64,000 nucleotides of DNA, taken from positions 237,009-301,008 of the forward strand of contig DATCTN010000007.1 of NCBI GenBank assembly GCA_036567965.1. The letters are read 5' to 3'. The DNA is from Candidatus Kryptoniota bacterium (GTDB lineage Bacteria > Bacteroidota > Ignavibacteria > Kryptoniales > JAKASW01). The translations under genes were made by a program, and so were the position numbers. Of this stretch, positions 18,241 to 26,180 are shown piece after piece. Below the pieces are notes generated by a model, which made no database searches, was not told where the DNA came from, and saw only the letters and a list, made by a program, of their open reading frames with translations. Every line of letters begins with the position of its first letter. Positions within the stretch are counted from its first letter, which is position 1.

Positions 18241-18786
18241 TCAGGCCGCTTTTCTCGCCTCAGAAGCCAGGACAAACTCGGCAGCAATTTCGATTTTTAC
18301 TTCGTCACCGACCACGATACTGCCTGCTTCGGTGATTGCATTCCAGTGAAGACCGAAGTCAAACCTGTTGAGTTTGCCCACGGCCTCGAATCCAACGACC
18401 TCCGACCCGTCGAATGACCGGGCAGAACCGTTGTAAGTAACATCCAGCGTAACCTCTTTTGTCGTGCCCCGAATAGTTAAATCGCCAAGCACGATATAGT
18501 TGTTATCGGATTTTTTGGTCACGGATTTCGAAAGGAACGTCATTCTAGTATGCGAGGCAGCGTCGAAGAAATCCGGCGACTTAAGATGCCCATCGCGCTG
18601 CTCGTTGCGCGTATCGATTGTGTTGACATCGATATCCACACGAATCCTTGCATCTGAAAAGTCTCTTTGATTGGATTCAATTTCGGCGTCAAACTTCCGG
18701 AACTGTCCGGTAACATTTGAAACCACAAGATGTTTCACCTTGAATTTTATTTCCGAATGAACCGGGTCTATTTTCCACGTCGACAT
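18241..18786 (-). CDS. YceI family protein
   Basis: A 181-residue lipocalin-like beta-barrel protein of the YceI family (polyisoprenoid-binding type). It starts with the family hallmark WKIDPVHSEIKFKVKHLV and contains RFDFGLHWN near residue 143. It lacks a signal peptide, so it is a cytoplasmic version, and it is likely to bind a quinone-like or isoprenoid ligand. An AAGGAT ribosome site precedes ATG 18786. It follows the FMN reductase gene by 36 bp under an upstream MarR regulator, a grouping often linked to redox or quinone stress. Confidence 0.9.
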   Translation of the reverse strand: MSTWKIDPVHSEIKFKVKHLVVSNVTGQFRKFDAEIESNQRDFSDARIRVDIDVNTIDTRNEQRDGHLKSPDFFDAASHTRMTFLSKSVTKKSDNNYIVLGDLTIRGTTKEVTLDVTYNGSARSFDGSEVVGFEAVGKLNRFDFGLHWNAITEAGSIVVGDEVKIEIAAEFVLASEARKAA

Positions 18787-18822
18787 TTTGAAATATCCTT
18801 TCGATATTGATTGTTGTTGATT

Positions 18823-19395
18823 TTATTTTGAATGATTTAACATTTTCGTTTCAAGGGCCAGTTTCTTGAGGGCGACGAGTTGTTGGCGTACAATTTCTTT
18901 CGTCTGTTCATGTAATAGTTTACCCTCGGGATCAAACTTGTTAGGTGCATCCGCGACCAGCACTTCAGGTTTGTTCAGGGGGATCATGTCGAGATACAGG
19001 AACACAGGTCGAAATGCGAGCTGCATGCGAACGGTGCCCCACATTCCCGTGGTAGCGCCCATAACTGCGACAGGTTTACCGGCGAAGGGACGATCGGGCC
19101 CCCGGGATCCCCAATCAATCGCGTTCTTGAGTCCGCCTGGAATCGAATAGTTATATTCAGGCGATACAATAAGAAATGCATCCGCGCCACGGATTGCCTG
19201 TCGGAATTCCACGACCTGTTCCGGTGCCGAAGGAATCTCGAGGTCCGCATTGTATAAGGGGAGTCCGCCGATATCCACGATGTCTATATGTACATCGTCG
19301 GATAAGAGTTCACTCGCTGCGCGCAGGAGTGCTGTGTTGAATGAACCCTTTCTAAGGCTTCCCGAAAATCCAACGAACCTAAGCATATCTGTCAT
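18823..19395 (-). CDS. NADPH-dependent FMN reductase / quinone reductase family
   Basis: A 190-residue flavodoxin-like reductase. The FMN phosphate loop is FSGSLRKGSFNTALL (about residues 9-23), and the middle holds the family motif SPEYNYSIPGGLKNAIDW (about 99-116). Close relatives (ChrR, YieF, AzoR-like NQRs) reduce quinones, chromate or azo dyes with NAD(P)H through FMN. AGGAG lies just upstream of the start. It sits between a MarR regulator and a YceI protein in the same direction, consistent with a stress-induced detoxification unit. The exact substrate is not determinable. Confidence 0.88.
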   Translation of the reverse strand: MTDMLRFVGFSGSLRKGSFNTALLRAASELLSDDVHIDIVDIGGLPLYNADLEIPSAPEQVVEFRQAIRGADAFLIVSPEYNYSIPGGLKNAIDWGSRGPDRPFAGKPVAVMGATTGMWGTVRMQLAFRPVFLYLDMIPLNKPEVLVADAPNKFDPEGKLLHEQTKEIVRQQLVALKKLALETKMLNHSK

Positions 19396-19438
19396 TAACT
19401 CCTTTTGTCACAAACGCCATGTGCGTTATCGGTTCTAT

Positions 19439-19900
19439 TCACAATCTTTCCTTAAGAGCCAGCCCGAATTTCTTCAGTAAACCCGAAAGTCGCGTGATTT
19501 CTTCTTCTGACAAAGAAGAGCTCACGAGTTCTTCGACATATCTTGCGTGTTTGACAAAGATCTCGTTAAATAACCTGGTACCTTTTGGGGTCAATCTCAG
19601 GATGTAAGCTCTGCGGTCATCGGGTGCGTCCATTCTTTCGACGTAGCCATCGCGCGTGAGGTTATCGACGACCACGGTCATGTTGCCTCCGGACGAGAGT
19701 TTTTTCGAGCAGACTTCCCCGATCTTCATCGGACCAAGATGGCCGAGAGTTTCCAGGACGCCGAATTGGGCCTCGGTGAGGCCATAACCGGCGATGTCTC
19801 TCGTGGTCAATTTTGACATGGTATCGGTCGCGCGGGCCAACTTCACCCAAAGACTCAGAGCCATGTCGGCTTTGCGACCGTATTTCCTGGTTGTCTTCAT
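19439..19900 (-). CDS. MarR family transcriptional regulator
   Basis: A 153-residue winged-helix regulator. The dimerisation helices flank a central HTH (MKIGEVCSKKLSSGGNMTVVVDNLTRDGYVER, about residues 75-106 in outline), followed by the wing RRAYILRLTPKG. It is 43 bp upstream of the FMN reductase and YceI genes in the same direction, so it probably controls them and itself. Candidate operator repeats lie directly before it. Confidence 0.9.
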   Translation of the reverse strand: MKTTRKYGRKADMALSLWVKLARATDTMSKLTTRDIAGYGLTEAQFGVLETLGHLGPMKIGEVCSKKLSSGGNMTVVVDNLTRDGYVERMDAPDDRRAYILRLTPKGTRLFNEIFVKHARYVEELVSSSLSEEEITRLSGLLKKFGLALKERL

Positions 19901-19922
19901 GAATAGCGTCTTTGTCTAAATA

Positions 19923-19953
19923 TCACTAATTCAAATATAACTAATTCGAAATA
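19923..19953. promoter_or_regulatory. Candidate MarR operator repeats
   Basis: Two near-identical half sites, TCACTAATTC (19923-19932) and TAACTAATTC (19938-19947), are spaced 15 bp apart in an AT-rich stretch about 25-50 bp before the MarR start. Their position suits an autoregulatory operator overlapping the promoter. This is inferred from position and repetition only. Confidence 0.4.
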
Positions 19954-20063
19954 TCTTGTCAAGTCCAACGTGACATTTCCGCTCTGGACCCGGTCACTAT
20001 TCATTGAAAAAGATCTGAAAACGGTGCATATTCATTTGAGAGAAGATTTTCGGCACTCCGCAT

Positions 20064-20135
<72 letters not shown>

Positions 20136-20148
20136 CAAATCACAACGC

Positions 20149-20223
20149 GGGCAGTTAGCTCAGCTGGTTTAGAGCACATGCCTTACACGCATGGGGTCGG
20201 GGGTTCGAATCCCTCACTGCCCA
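20149..20223 (+). tRNA. tRNA-Val(TAC)
   Basis: A complete cloverleaf. The acceptor GGGCAGT pairs with ACTGCCC, the anticodon stem CATGC/GCATG holds the loop CTTACAC (anticodon TAC), and the T arm contains GGTTCGAATCC. CCA is not encoded. A GIY-YIG reading frame starts 2 bp after its last base, and a degenerate tRNA-like copy with the same 3' end lies at 20475-20642. Confidence 0.95.
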
Positions 20224-20225
20224 CG

Positions 20226-20498
20226 ATGTTTTATACTTACATAATCCTAAGCCTCAAGACGGGTAGATATTACGTCGGTAGCGCGTCAAATCTCGAACGC
20301 AGAGTTGATCAACACAATAGGGGTAAGACAACCTCGACACGAACGGGTATTCCCTGGAAACTTGCCTACTCCGAGGAATTCGATTCAAGAAAGAAAGCTG
20401 TAGAACGGGAGCGGTATATCAAGTCTCAAAAGAGCAAGATCTTCATCGAGCATCTTATCTCGAACGCCTCAGCCGGGCATGTAGGCCAGTTGGTTTAG
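20226..20498 (+). CDS. Small GIY-YIG nuclease family protein, tRNA-adjacent
   Basis: A 90-residue single-domain GIY-YIG protein (UPF0213-like). It has YTYIILSL and YYVGSASNLERRVDQHN, with the conserved Arg following the YVG strand, and ERERYIKSQ near the end. The ATG begins 2 bp after tRNA-Val, and the stop codon lies inside the D-arm of a tRNA-like copy. The last eight or so residues are therefore encoded by tRNA-derived sequence. The open frame also extends backwards through tRNA-Val, but that part is not protein-like. Placement between two tRNA-related sequences suggests insertion into a tRNA locus. Whether it is an active endonuclease is unknown. Confidence 0.75.
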   Translation: MFYTYIILSLKTGRYYVGSASNLERRVDQHNRGKTTSTRTGIPWKLAYSEEFDSRKKAVERERYIKSQKSKIFIEHLISNASAGHVGQLV

Positions 20499-20642
20499 AG
20501 CATCCCGATTCAACTCCTTGAATCGGGAGGGTCGGGGGCTCTCCCGTCCCGTAGGTCCAAAGGACTCCTTCGGAGGATCCCTTCGGGAAAGGGACTCCTT
20601 TCCGACGGAATCCTTCGGATCGGAGAAATCCCTCACTGCCCA
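20475..20642 (+). pseudogene. tRNA-Val-like pseudogene interrupted in the T-loop
   Basis: The 5' part has GGGCATG, a D-arm-like AGTTGGTTTAGAGCA, and an over-long anticodon arm (11-bp perfect stem, 20502-20527). The sequence then runs GGGTCGGGGG into a palindromic insert, and AATCCCTCACTGCCCA resumes at 20627. That 3' end is identical to the end of the intact tRNA-Val. The two last acceptor pairs are broken and the T-loop is split by about 85 bp, so it cannot be a normal tRNA. Confidence 0.7.
20541..20598 (+). repeat. 58-bp palindromic element, copy A
   Basis: A run of small nested hairpins of the form CTCC-TTC-GGAG and TCCC-TTC-GGGA. All 58 bp are identical to 33515-33572 (opposite strand). 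A third related hairpin, ATCC-TTC-GGAT, follows before the tRNA tail. It lies exactly in the T-loop of the tRNA-like sequence. Confidence 0.85.
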
Positions 20643-20793
20643 CAACCTTTACCCGCTCCATCCTTTGTCTTACCTAACGTTAGCTGGAAGTCGCTTGGTT
20701 TGCCGGATACCTGACCCCCATCGTGACAAGTCCGCGCGTACCAGCTTGCATTCTTTTGTGAACGCTTGTCTCCGGGAAATTGTTGAGATACAG

Positions 20794-21567
20794 ATGCCTG
20801 AAAAACATGAACAGAATCGGAACAGTGGGAGATTGCTCGCAATCGTTCTCGCTTCATCGTTCGCCCTCTTCCCTTTCACCCTCTTTGCCGGCCCGCCGTT
20901 CCGCACAGACGACCCGGTTCCGGTGCCGTACATGCACGGAGAATTGTATCTCTTTTCATCCGGCGTCACTGATGCAAGCGCGACCTCGGGTATTGGCCCC
21001 GCAGTGGAGTTTAACTTCGGAGTCTTCCATAACACACAATTCCACGTCGTCGTGCCCCTCGCGTACAACCTCCCAAGATCCGGCACTTCATACGCAGGTT
21101 TGGGTGATACAGAAGTGGGTGTTAAGTTTCGATTCCTTAATCAGTCAGATATCGTCCCGGACGTGGCAACGTTTCCTTTGGTCGAGCTGCCGACCGGCAA
21201 TGAGTCACGGAGTTTGGGCAATGGCAAGGCACAGATTTATCTCCCTCTCTGGCTGCAAAAGGACATCGGCAACTGGACGATTTACGGTGGGGCCGGGTAC
21301 TGGATTAATCCAGGGACGGGTAACAGGAACTGGAATTTTTCGGGTGTACTGGTACAGTACAATTTCTCCGATGATTTTTTTCTCGGGACCGAATTGTTTC
21401 ACCAGACTTCGGCCGCGGTCGACTCACCGTCATTTACCGGTCTTCACTTCGGCGGAGGAATTCCTGTTGTGAAGAACTACCAGGTATTATTTTCATGCGA
21501 TGCGGGAAACGGGATCACTTCGTACAAACACTTTGCGTATTATTTGGGTTTGTATCACACGTTTTGA
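20794..21567 (+). CDS. Predicted outer-membrane beta-barrel protein
   Basis: A 257-residue exported protein. The signal peptide ends near SFALFPFTLFAG (about residues 20-36), and the rest has alternating aromatic beta strands and ends in Phe (LGLYHTF), the usual outer-membrane assembly signal. Motifs such as GLGDTEVGVKFRF and PLVELPTGN resemble the phenol-degradation-meta-pathway/transporter-like barrel group. The open frame begins at 20518 inside the repeat, but only ATG 20794 gives a signal peptide. It converges with the polymerase gene and overlaps its end by 13 bp. The function is unknown. Confidence 0.75.
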   Translation: MPEKHEQNRNSGRLLAIVLASSFALFPFTLFAGPPFRTDDPVPVPYMHGELYLFSSGVTDASATSGIGPAVEFNFGVFHNTQFHVVVPLAYNLPRSGTSYAGLGDTEVGVKFRFLNQSDIVPDVATFPLVELPTGNESRSLGNGKAQIYLPLWLQKDIGNWTIYGGAGYWINPGTGNRNWNFSGVLVQYNFSDDFFLGTELFHQTSAAVDSPSFTGLHFGGGIPVVKNYQVLFSCDAGNGITSYKHFAYYLGLYHTF

Positions 21568-23852
21568 ATCAGCTCGCCGATTTTCTCTTCCTTCTTCTTG
21601 CGGATTACTTTTCTTTCAACACCTTTCGCGGGCGGTGTCCATCCGAGCGGTACCAATAGCACCTCAATTGCCTTCATCGCGAGGTCGGTATATTTCTCAA
21701 CGTCATATCCGTCTTCCGTACGATAAAAAACAAACGGCACTGCCTTGCGGCTGTCCTTCTTACCGGTGTGATCGACGATAATATATTCTGCCGTCTCACC
21801 CGGCTGAAGAGCGACTCCAGCTTCGGACATCGATTTCGCGACAACTGCCTGTGCGCTGTTGTGCTCGTATTCGTCGGCGTCCTTTGAAATTGTATGCCTG
21901 ATGACAAGTTCCATCGGTGCGACGCGGCCGCTTTTCAGGTTTTCCAGATGAGCACTTAAAATGTCGAGAGCAGCCGGTATCATTTTTTTCAATTCGGCGA
22001 CCGACCCGGCAGTCGCGAACAGATCGAGTATCTCACCCTGCATTTTCCTGACAAAGAGCGGGATGTCTCCGCGCCTGACCTCAATCCCGCGCACCTTCAC
22101 TTCCCCGTTCGTGTACGCGCCGACATACCGGTTCGCAGTCGGGATTTCCGGATCCATTCGAGAAGCAGGAAACAAGATCCATTTATAAATTCCTTCAAGT
22201 GAAATAAGGACCCCTACAGACTTTGATATCTCCTCTCCCAATTTTTTGTAGTCGTTTTCCGTCGCGCCGGCCTTTGCAAGCCACAGGCAATCCACGATCC
22301 CATGAATTACCGAGTAACCGTTTCTCTCGGCGATAATTTTCGCTTTAAGAAGCGCTTCGCGCGAGAACGCGTTTACCGATTCATGTGCTTCTATCTTTCC
22401 GAACCGCGCGTTTTTATAACCGAGGTAACCGAACGACGTGACAAGGAGCCACTTCAAGGAGGTCTGTCTCTTGTGATATTCCTTCTTCTCGGCTTCAGCG
22501 GTTGCTTTTCGCTCACGCAACTTGTACGCTGCGCGTTTCTTTAAAACGGGATCAAGCGTTTCAGCAATAATACCGCGCCTCTTTTCACAAAGCGTGTAGT
22601 GCAGCTCCGGCACTTTGTCGTTCTCGCAGCACTGACAGTTTACTGTTTCCGGAGAAATATTGTGCATGACCATCAGGCTCGGATACATCGACGCGAAGTC
22701 GAGCTCCGCCACCTGCTCGTGATAACCCATCTTTGGCAGATATATGAGTCCTCCCCTGTCCGCAAGTAGAAGTTGGGACGCGGATTTAAATTTTTCCCAT
22801 TCCTGTTTCTTCGCGGGAATCAGAACATCGTGCCGATAAGCCCAAGCAAGTTGTATCGATGACAGACCTGTTCCGATACTTTCGCGAGCCTGCCGCTGAA
22901 CAGGAATTCTCGTGATGCGCGCGAGCTCAAGAAGGCCGGAGAGGTCGGACTCGTCCATGATGAAGGAATTGTACGCGTCGAGATGCCACCGTCCGGCAAG
23001 CTCGAACGACCCGGCGCGGTGCACAACCTGCCCATAACTCCAGTAGCTGATCTCTCTTGTGTGCTGATAAGCGACAGATTCGTCGCGGTTTAGGTGGATC
23101 GGGACCTTCACTTCCTTCGACAAGGTCAGGAGCATCGGGAGAATCGTATGGTCGCCATATTCGGTGATCAGGACGTCAGGATCGCATCGATCAATGTGGC
23201 TGTTGATCCGCGTGATGAGTTCTTCGGACGAATCGGCTTCGATTGAATAAATGCGTCCGTCGTATCCCGCCTCGAGAGAGATGTTGTTCCTGTATTTGGG
23301 AGCCACTTCCGAAAACGACGGGCGGAGCGTCATGATCGTAAGAGGTGGAAGAGTGTAATCGACCGCGGTTATGTCGTCATCGAGCTGTATGTCAATCAGC
23401 TTTCCGTTCCCGTCAAAAGAATAGTCACCTAATGCGAGCGGAAATATGTCGCGTTCGAACATGAATGTCTGGACAGGAAGTAGATCTGAATTAAAAAAAA
23501 CGTAATATGGAAATTGGGATTCGAAGTGACGGACTATCTCCCTGAAGTGAAGAATATCCGGCACAACAACTTTGATTACTTTCAGGTGTTTGTCCGAATA
23601 CAGATCTTTCTTCTCGGTCCATCCTTCGGTGACAACGCATCGCAGCCTTTTCGCGACGGCTTCCACCTGTGGCCTGGTACTTTGGTCGACGTGCACAAAA
23701 AAGGAAGGACTAAACGGGGCGTACCCGCGGACGCTTCTCCCCGATTCGTCTATGATCCAGACGACGACCCCGCCTGCTGCGGGATAAATATCAAAGAGCC
23801 ATCCTCTGATCTTCAGCACGGAGCCCTGGTCTTTCCGGGAAAGCATTTCCAT
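21555..23852 (-). CDS. Family-B DNA polymerase, PolB2/Dpo2-like with degenerate motifs
   Basis: A 765-residue protein with the family-B order: N-terminal domain, exonuclease region, palm and thumb. Motif A is intact with Asp385 (DFASMYPS). Motif B is LKWLLVTSFGYLGY around Lys467, with the usual NS/YG changed. Motif C, normally YGDTDS, is HGIVDCLW (His517-Cys522), so only one of the two Asp remains. The exonuclease motifs are also lost: DIE is replaced by RPS near PPLTIMTL, and the ExoII region reads TEYGDH. This pattern matches the PolB2 group, long thought inactive but shown in Sulfolobus to act in damage tolerance. It ends a four-gene leftward block. The start is uncertain: ATG 23852, ATG 23846, or GTG 23819, which shortens the overlap with the upstream gene. 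Confidence 0.85.
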   Translation of the reverse strand: MEMLSRKDQGSVLKIRGWLFDIYPAAGGVVVWIIDESGRSVRGYAPFSPSFFVHVDQSTRPQVEAVAKRLRCVVTEGWTEKKDLYSDKHLKVIKVVVPDILHFREIVRHFESQFPYYVFFNSDLLPVQTFMFERDIFPLALGDYSFDGNGKLIDIQLDDDITAVDYTLPPLTIMTLRPSFSEVAPKYRNNISLEAGYDGRIYSIEADSSEELITRINSHIDRCDPDVLITEYGDHTILPMLLTLSKEVKVPIHLNRDESVAYQHTREISYWSYGQVVHRAGSFELAGRWHLDAYNSFIMDESDLSGLLELARITRIPVQRQARESIGTGLSSIQLAWAYRHDVLIPAKKQEWEKFKSASQLLLADRGGLIYLPKMGYHEQVAELDFASMYPSLMVMHNISPETVNCQCCENDKVPELHYTLCEKRRGIIAETLDPVLKKRAAYKLRERKATAEAEKKEYHKRQTSLKWLLVTSFGYLGYKNARFGKIEAHESVNAFSREALLKAKIIAERNGYSVIHGIVDCLWLAKAGATENDYKKLGEEISKSVGVLISLEGIYKWILFPASRMDPEIPTANRYVGAYTNGEVKVRGIEVRRGDIPLFVRKMQGEILDLFATAGSVAELKKMIPAALDILSAHLENLKSGRVAPMELVIRHTISKDADEYEHNSAQAVVAKSMSEAGVALQPGETAEYIIVDHTGKKDSRKAVPFVFYRTEDGYDVEKYTDLAMKAIEVLLVPLGWTPPAKGVERKVIRKKKEEKIGELIQNV

Positions 23853-24144
23853 CTTCTATTTCATCCGCGGCCTTGCCGCAACCGTTTACAAGTCGTGTGA
23901 GTTCAGTTAGTTTATGTTCGAGGACCGCAATCGCTTTTCTCTCCTCGACAAGCATGGACATTACAATATTCTCGAACGGGATCGGGTTGACCGCATAAGC
24001 GCATGCTGCAAGATGGATTTTCGGAGCCCTGAAGAGCTCGTCAAAAATTTCCTGGTCTTCCTTTCTCAGCGCCTCCCTGAATTTTTTCCATCTCGATTCC
24101 TGTTCGTGAATCACCATCGTGAACGTCGGCACTGTGCGTCCCAT
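23791..24144 (-). CDS. Small helical protein in the PolB2 block
   Basis: A 117-residue, largely alpha-helical, charged protein. The first 85 residues (ESRWKKFREALRKEDQEIFDELFR, here split by meaning rather than motif) and a central hydrophobic helix around HLAACAYAVNPIPFENIVM look folded. The tail is low-complexity. I do not recognise a family. AAGGAGA precedes ATG 24144. It lies 15 bp after the RecA-like gene, and its 3' end overlaps the polymerase start, so it is very likely co-expressed and may be an accessory subunit. Confidence 0.7.
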   Translation of the reverse strand: MGRTVPTFTMVIHEQESRWKKFREALRKEDQEIFDELFRAPKIHLAACAYAVNPIPFENIVMSMLVEERKAIAVLEHKLTELTRLVNGCGKAADEIEDGNAFPERPGLRAEDQRMAL

Positions 24145-24159
24145 CGCAGTCTCTCCTTA

Positions 24160-24858
24160 TTAAATTCTCATCGATGCTTTTCTTGCGATTGCTTGCCGTC
24201 CCGAATGGGAAGAGGTAACTCTTCTTTCAGCCGGATACGCCGCGTTTCCGTCGAGGACGTACAATTTGTCTGCCATATCCAGCATGCACTTTATAAGACT
24301 CTTTCTTTCCGGTTGGCGAGGGATGAGGTTTTCAGAGGCAAGCACAATGGAAATTCCATTCTGCTTCATGTTCTCGAACCGTGAACGTATCCTGAGCAGG
24401 CTCTTCTGTGCTTCCCTGACGGGTACCTGGTCATCGAACAGCGTGTGGAGGAGACCGAAGACAAACACTACTCTCGAACGGATCAGCGCGAGAAAAGGAG
24501 CAACGCCGTTTGTCAGCACGGCATCCATCTGGTAGCCGGTGAAGACACGCGACAGGTATATCCTGTCCAGAATTTCAGGCGGAGCGAAGCCGTCGATCTG
24601 CGCGAGCCGGGCAAGAGTATACAGGTCAAACCTGTTCGCACCGTCGATGAGTGCGACCGAGTCTGTGCGTTTCAGAAGTTCCTCGACCATGAAAAGAGAT
24701 GCACGATAGACGATCGAATCACCGTAAAGAAGGAGCGTTTTCCCCGGCGTGATTACGCCGATGTCCTTCGCAAGCTCCACGTAGCTTTCGGAAAGCGATT
24801 TACTTTCCAATTCATCATGCGATTCGTCAAATTTCGTTTCAGGCATTTTGCTCACCAT
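24160..24858 (-). CDS. RecA/RadB-fold protein without Walker A
   Basis: A 232-residue protein resembling the core of RecA/Rad51/RadB-like ATPases. It has SVALIDGANRFDLYTLARLA, then RIYLSRVFTGYQMDAVL, a Walker-B-like hydrophobic strand (RVVFVFGLLHTLF) and a strand ending ISIVLASEN. The expected P-loop position reads LLLYGDSIVYRAS, with no GKT/GKS, so ATP hydrolysis is doubtful. This resembles the RecA-like partners (such as ImuA) that accompany error-prone polymerases. ATG 24858 or 24846 could be the start. It overlaps the DUF72 gene end by about 20 nt. Confidence 0.7.
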   Translation of the reverse strand: MVSKMPETKFDESHDELESKSLSESYVELAKDIGVITPGKTLLLYGDSIVYRASLFMVEELLKRTDSVALIDGANRFDLYTLARLAQIDGFAPPEILDRIYLSRVFTGYQMDAVLTNGVAPFLALIRSRVVFVFGLLHTLFDDQVPVREAQKSLLRIRSRFENMKQNGISIVLASENLIPRQPERKSLIKCMLDMADKLYVLDGNAAYPAERRVTSSHSGRQAIARKASMRI

Positions 24859-25837
24859 TGAACATGTCCGGTTCCGGGCCGACGTCCACCCTGTCCGCGA
24901 TCGCGCCGAGCTCCGGGAAATACCGGATCAAGGTGGAAGGAATCCTGACGCGGTCCTGGTCTCTCAAGCGCTTGAGGAGTTCCAGCGCGTTCGCGACAGC
25001 TTTCCCGAGAGGATGGTTGTTCGCGACGACATACAGCTTGTCACATCTTTCCTTAACCACTCTGATCTTTCTTTCTATTTCGTCGAGCTCGCCGGTTGTA
25101 TACAGGTAATTGTACCTGTCGTTTCTTTGCTCATCGGCGATCTCGATTCCTTGTGCCAGCGCTTCCCTGCTCTCCGACCATTTTACGATGTTCCTGCCGT
25201 GGAGGCGGACATACCCATACTTACCCAGGTACTCCGGCTCAAATCCGACCATGCCGTTCAACATCGGCTGGTCGACAACGACAAGGTTCACGTTCAGCTT
25301 TTTCAAAAATTCCATGTCCTGATTGCTGTACCATGACAGGTGCCGAAGCTCCACGAAAAGACGATAGCCTCTGAACTCGTGGAGGAGAAACGCGAGATAA
25401 GATCTTGATTCCTCACCGGCTCTAAAATATTCGGAGAACTGTACGAGTAGCCCTCCAAGTTTCGCGCTTTCCACGAGCGGAGCAAGATATTCTTCTACTG
25501 CCGATTTATCGTCTCTGAACCCACTGGCCGGCGAACGCTTTCCGTGTGTGAAATTCTTATAGAGTTTGATTATGAATTCGAAGTTCGCATTCCCTTCCAC
25601 TTCTCCCAGCCATTTTTCAATCGTCTTCGGACCGAAGTGGCGGTAGAAAGTACTATTGACCTCCACGCAGTCGAAAAATTTCGAATAGAATTCCAGTCTT
25701 GAAAATCCTTTCTCCGGGCGCTCGGGATAGAAAGGCCCGACCCAATCCTCGTAATTCCATCCGGCTGTACCCACTAACACGTCAGGTGATTTTACGTCGC
25801 TTCCGGAACTTACATTCGGTTTATATTTTCCAGTCAT
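24839..25837 (-). CDS. DUF72 (YecE-like) TIM-barrel protein
   Basis: A 332-residue DUF72 family protein. The hallmark N-terminus TAGWNYEDWVGPFYPE, the strand VEVNSTFYR, the FEFIIKLYKNFTH segment and the later FVELRHLSWYS block are all present. DUF72 proteins form a TIM barrel related to AP-endonuclease-like folds; their activity is not established. It is the first gene of the four-gene leftward block. The frame begins with TTG 25846, but ATG 25837 is a better start. Position and overlaps suggest joint function with the RecA-like and polymerase genes. Confidence 0.85.
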   Translation of the reverse strand: MTGKYKPNVSSGSDVKSPDVLVGTAGWNYEDWVGPFYPERPEKGFSRLEFYSKFFDCVEVNSTFYRHFGPKTIEKWLGEVEGNANFEFIIKLYKNFTHGKRSPASGFRDDKSAVEEYLAPLVESAKLGGLLVQFSEYFRAGEESRSYLAFLLHEFRGYRLFVELRHLSWYSNQDMEFLKKLNVNLVVVDQPMLNGMVGFEPEYLGKYGYVRLHGRNIVKWSESREALAQGIEIADEQRNDRYNYLYTTGELDEIERKIRVVKERCDKLYVVANNHPLGKAVANALELLKRLRDQDRVRIPSTLIRYFPELGAIADRVDVGPEPDMFNGEQNA

Positions 25838-26180
25838 AAACTTCAAACTTCAATTTGAGCAAGCGGTAATTTCGATTTTTATCGATAGTAGACAAATGTT
25901 CACCTACAGAAATCTACGCTCCCCCGAATGAAAAGTCAAGATGTGGAGCAAAGTCGAGAATTATGCTACTAATACGCTGTATTCCAATATGTTATAGCGA
26001 AAACATAGAAGCGATTATTGTGAGCAATGCAGAAAAAAAGGAGTTCGAACTACAGCGGTATCAGCAGGCCGCAAGACATATCGTCGGCGATTGACGATTC
26101 TGCTGCACTCCTTAAGCCTCTATGCGCGGACGGACTGAGATTCGGCCGGATCCTCTAAATCTGTCGCATAGATCAATTCA
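25838..26180. other. Upstream region of the DUF72-PolB2 block
   Basis: I see no gene. Two symmetric elements lie just before the DUF72 start: TCGATTTTTATCGA (25872-25885) and a wider inverted pair GTAGA/TCTAC (25887-25916). The latter contains GACAAATGTTC, a partial match to a GAAC-N4-GTTC type box. They are candidate operators only. Confidence 0.3.

Noticed and set aside
20455-20661. Leftward open frame across the broken tRNA-Val copy
   Set aside because: It is a translation of the palindromic repeat and tRNA sequence; the same peptide appears at copy B for the same reason.
21555-21567. 13-bp overlap of convergent genes as a sign of a wrong gene end
   Set aside because: Both proteins end with features normal for their families, so a tail-to-tail overlap is acceptable.
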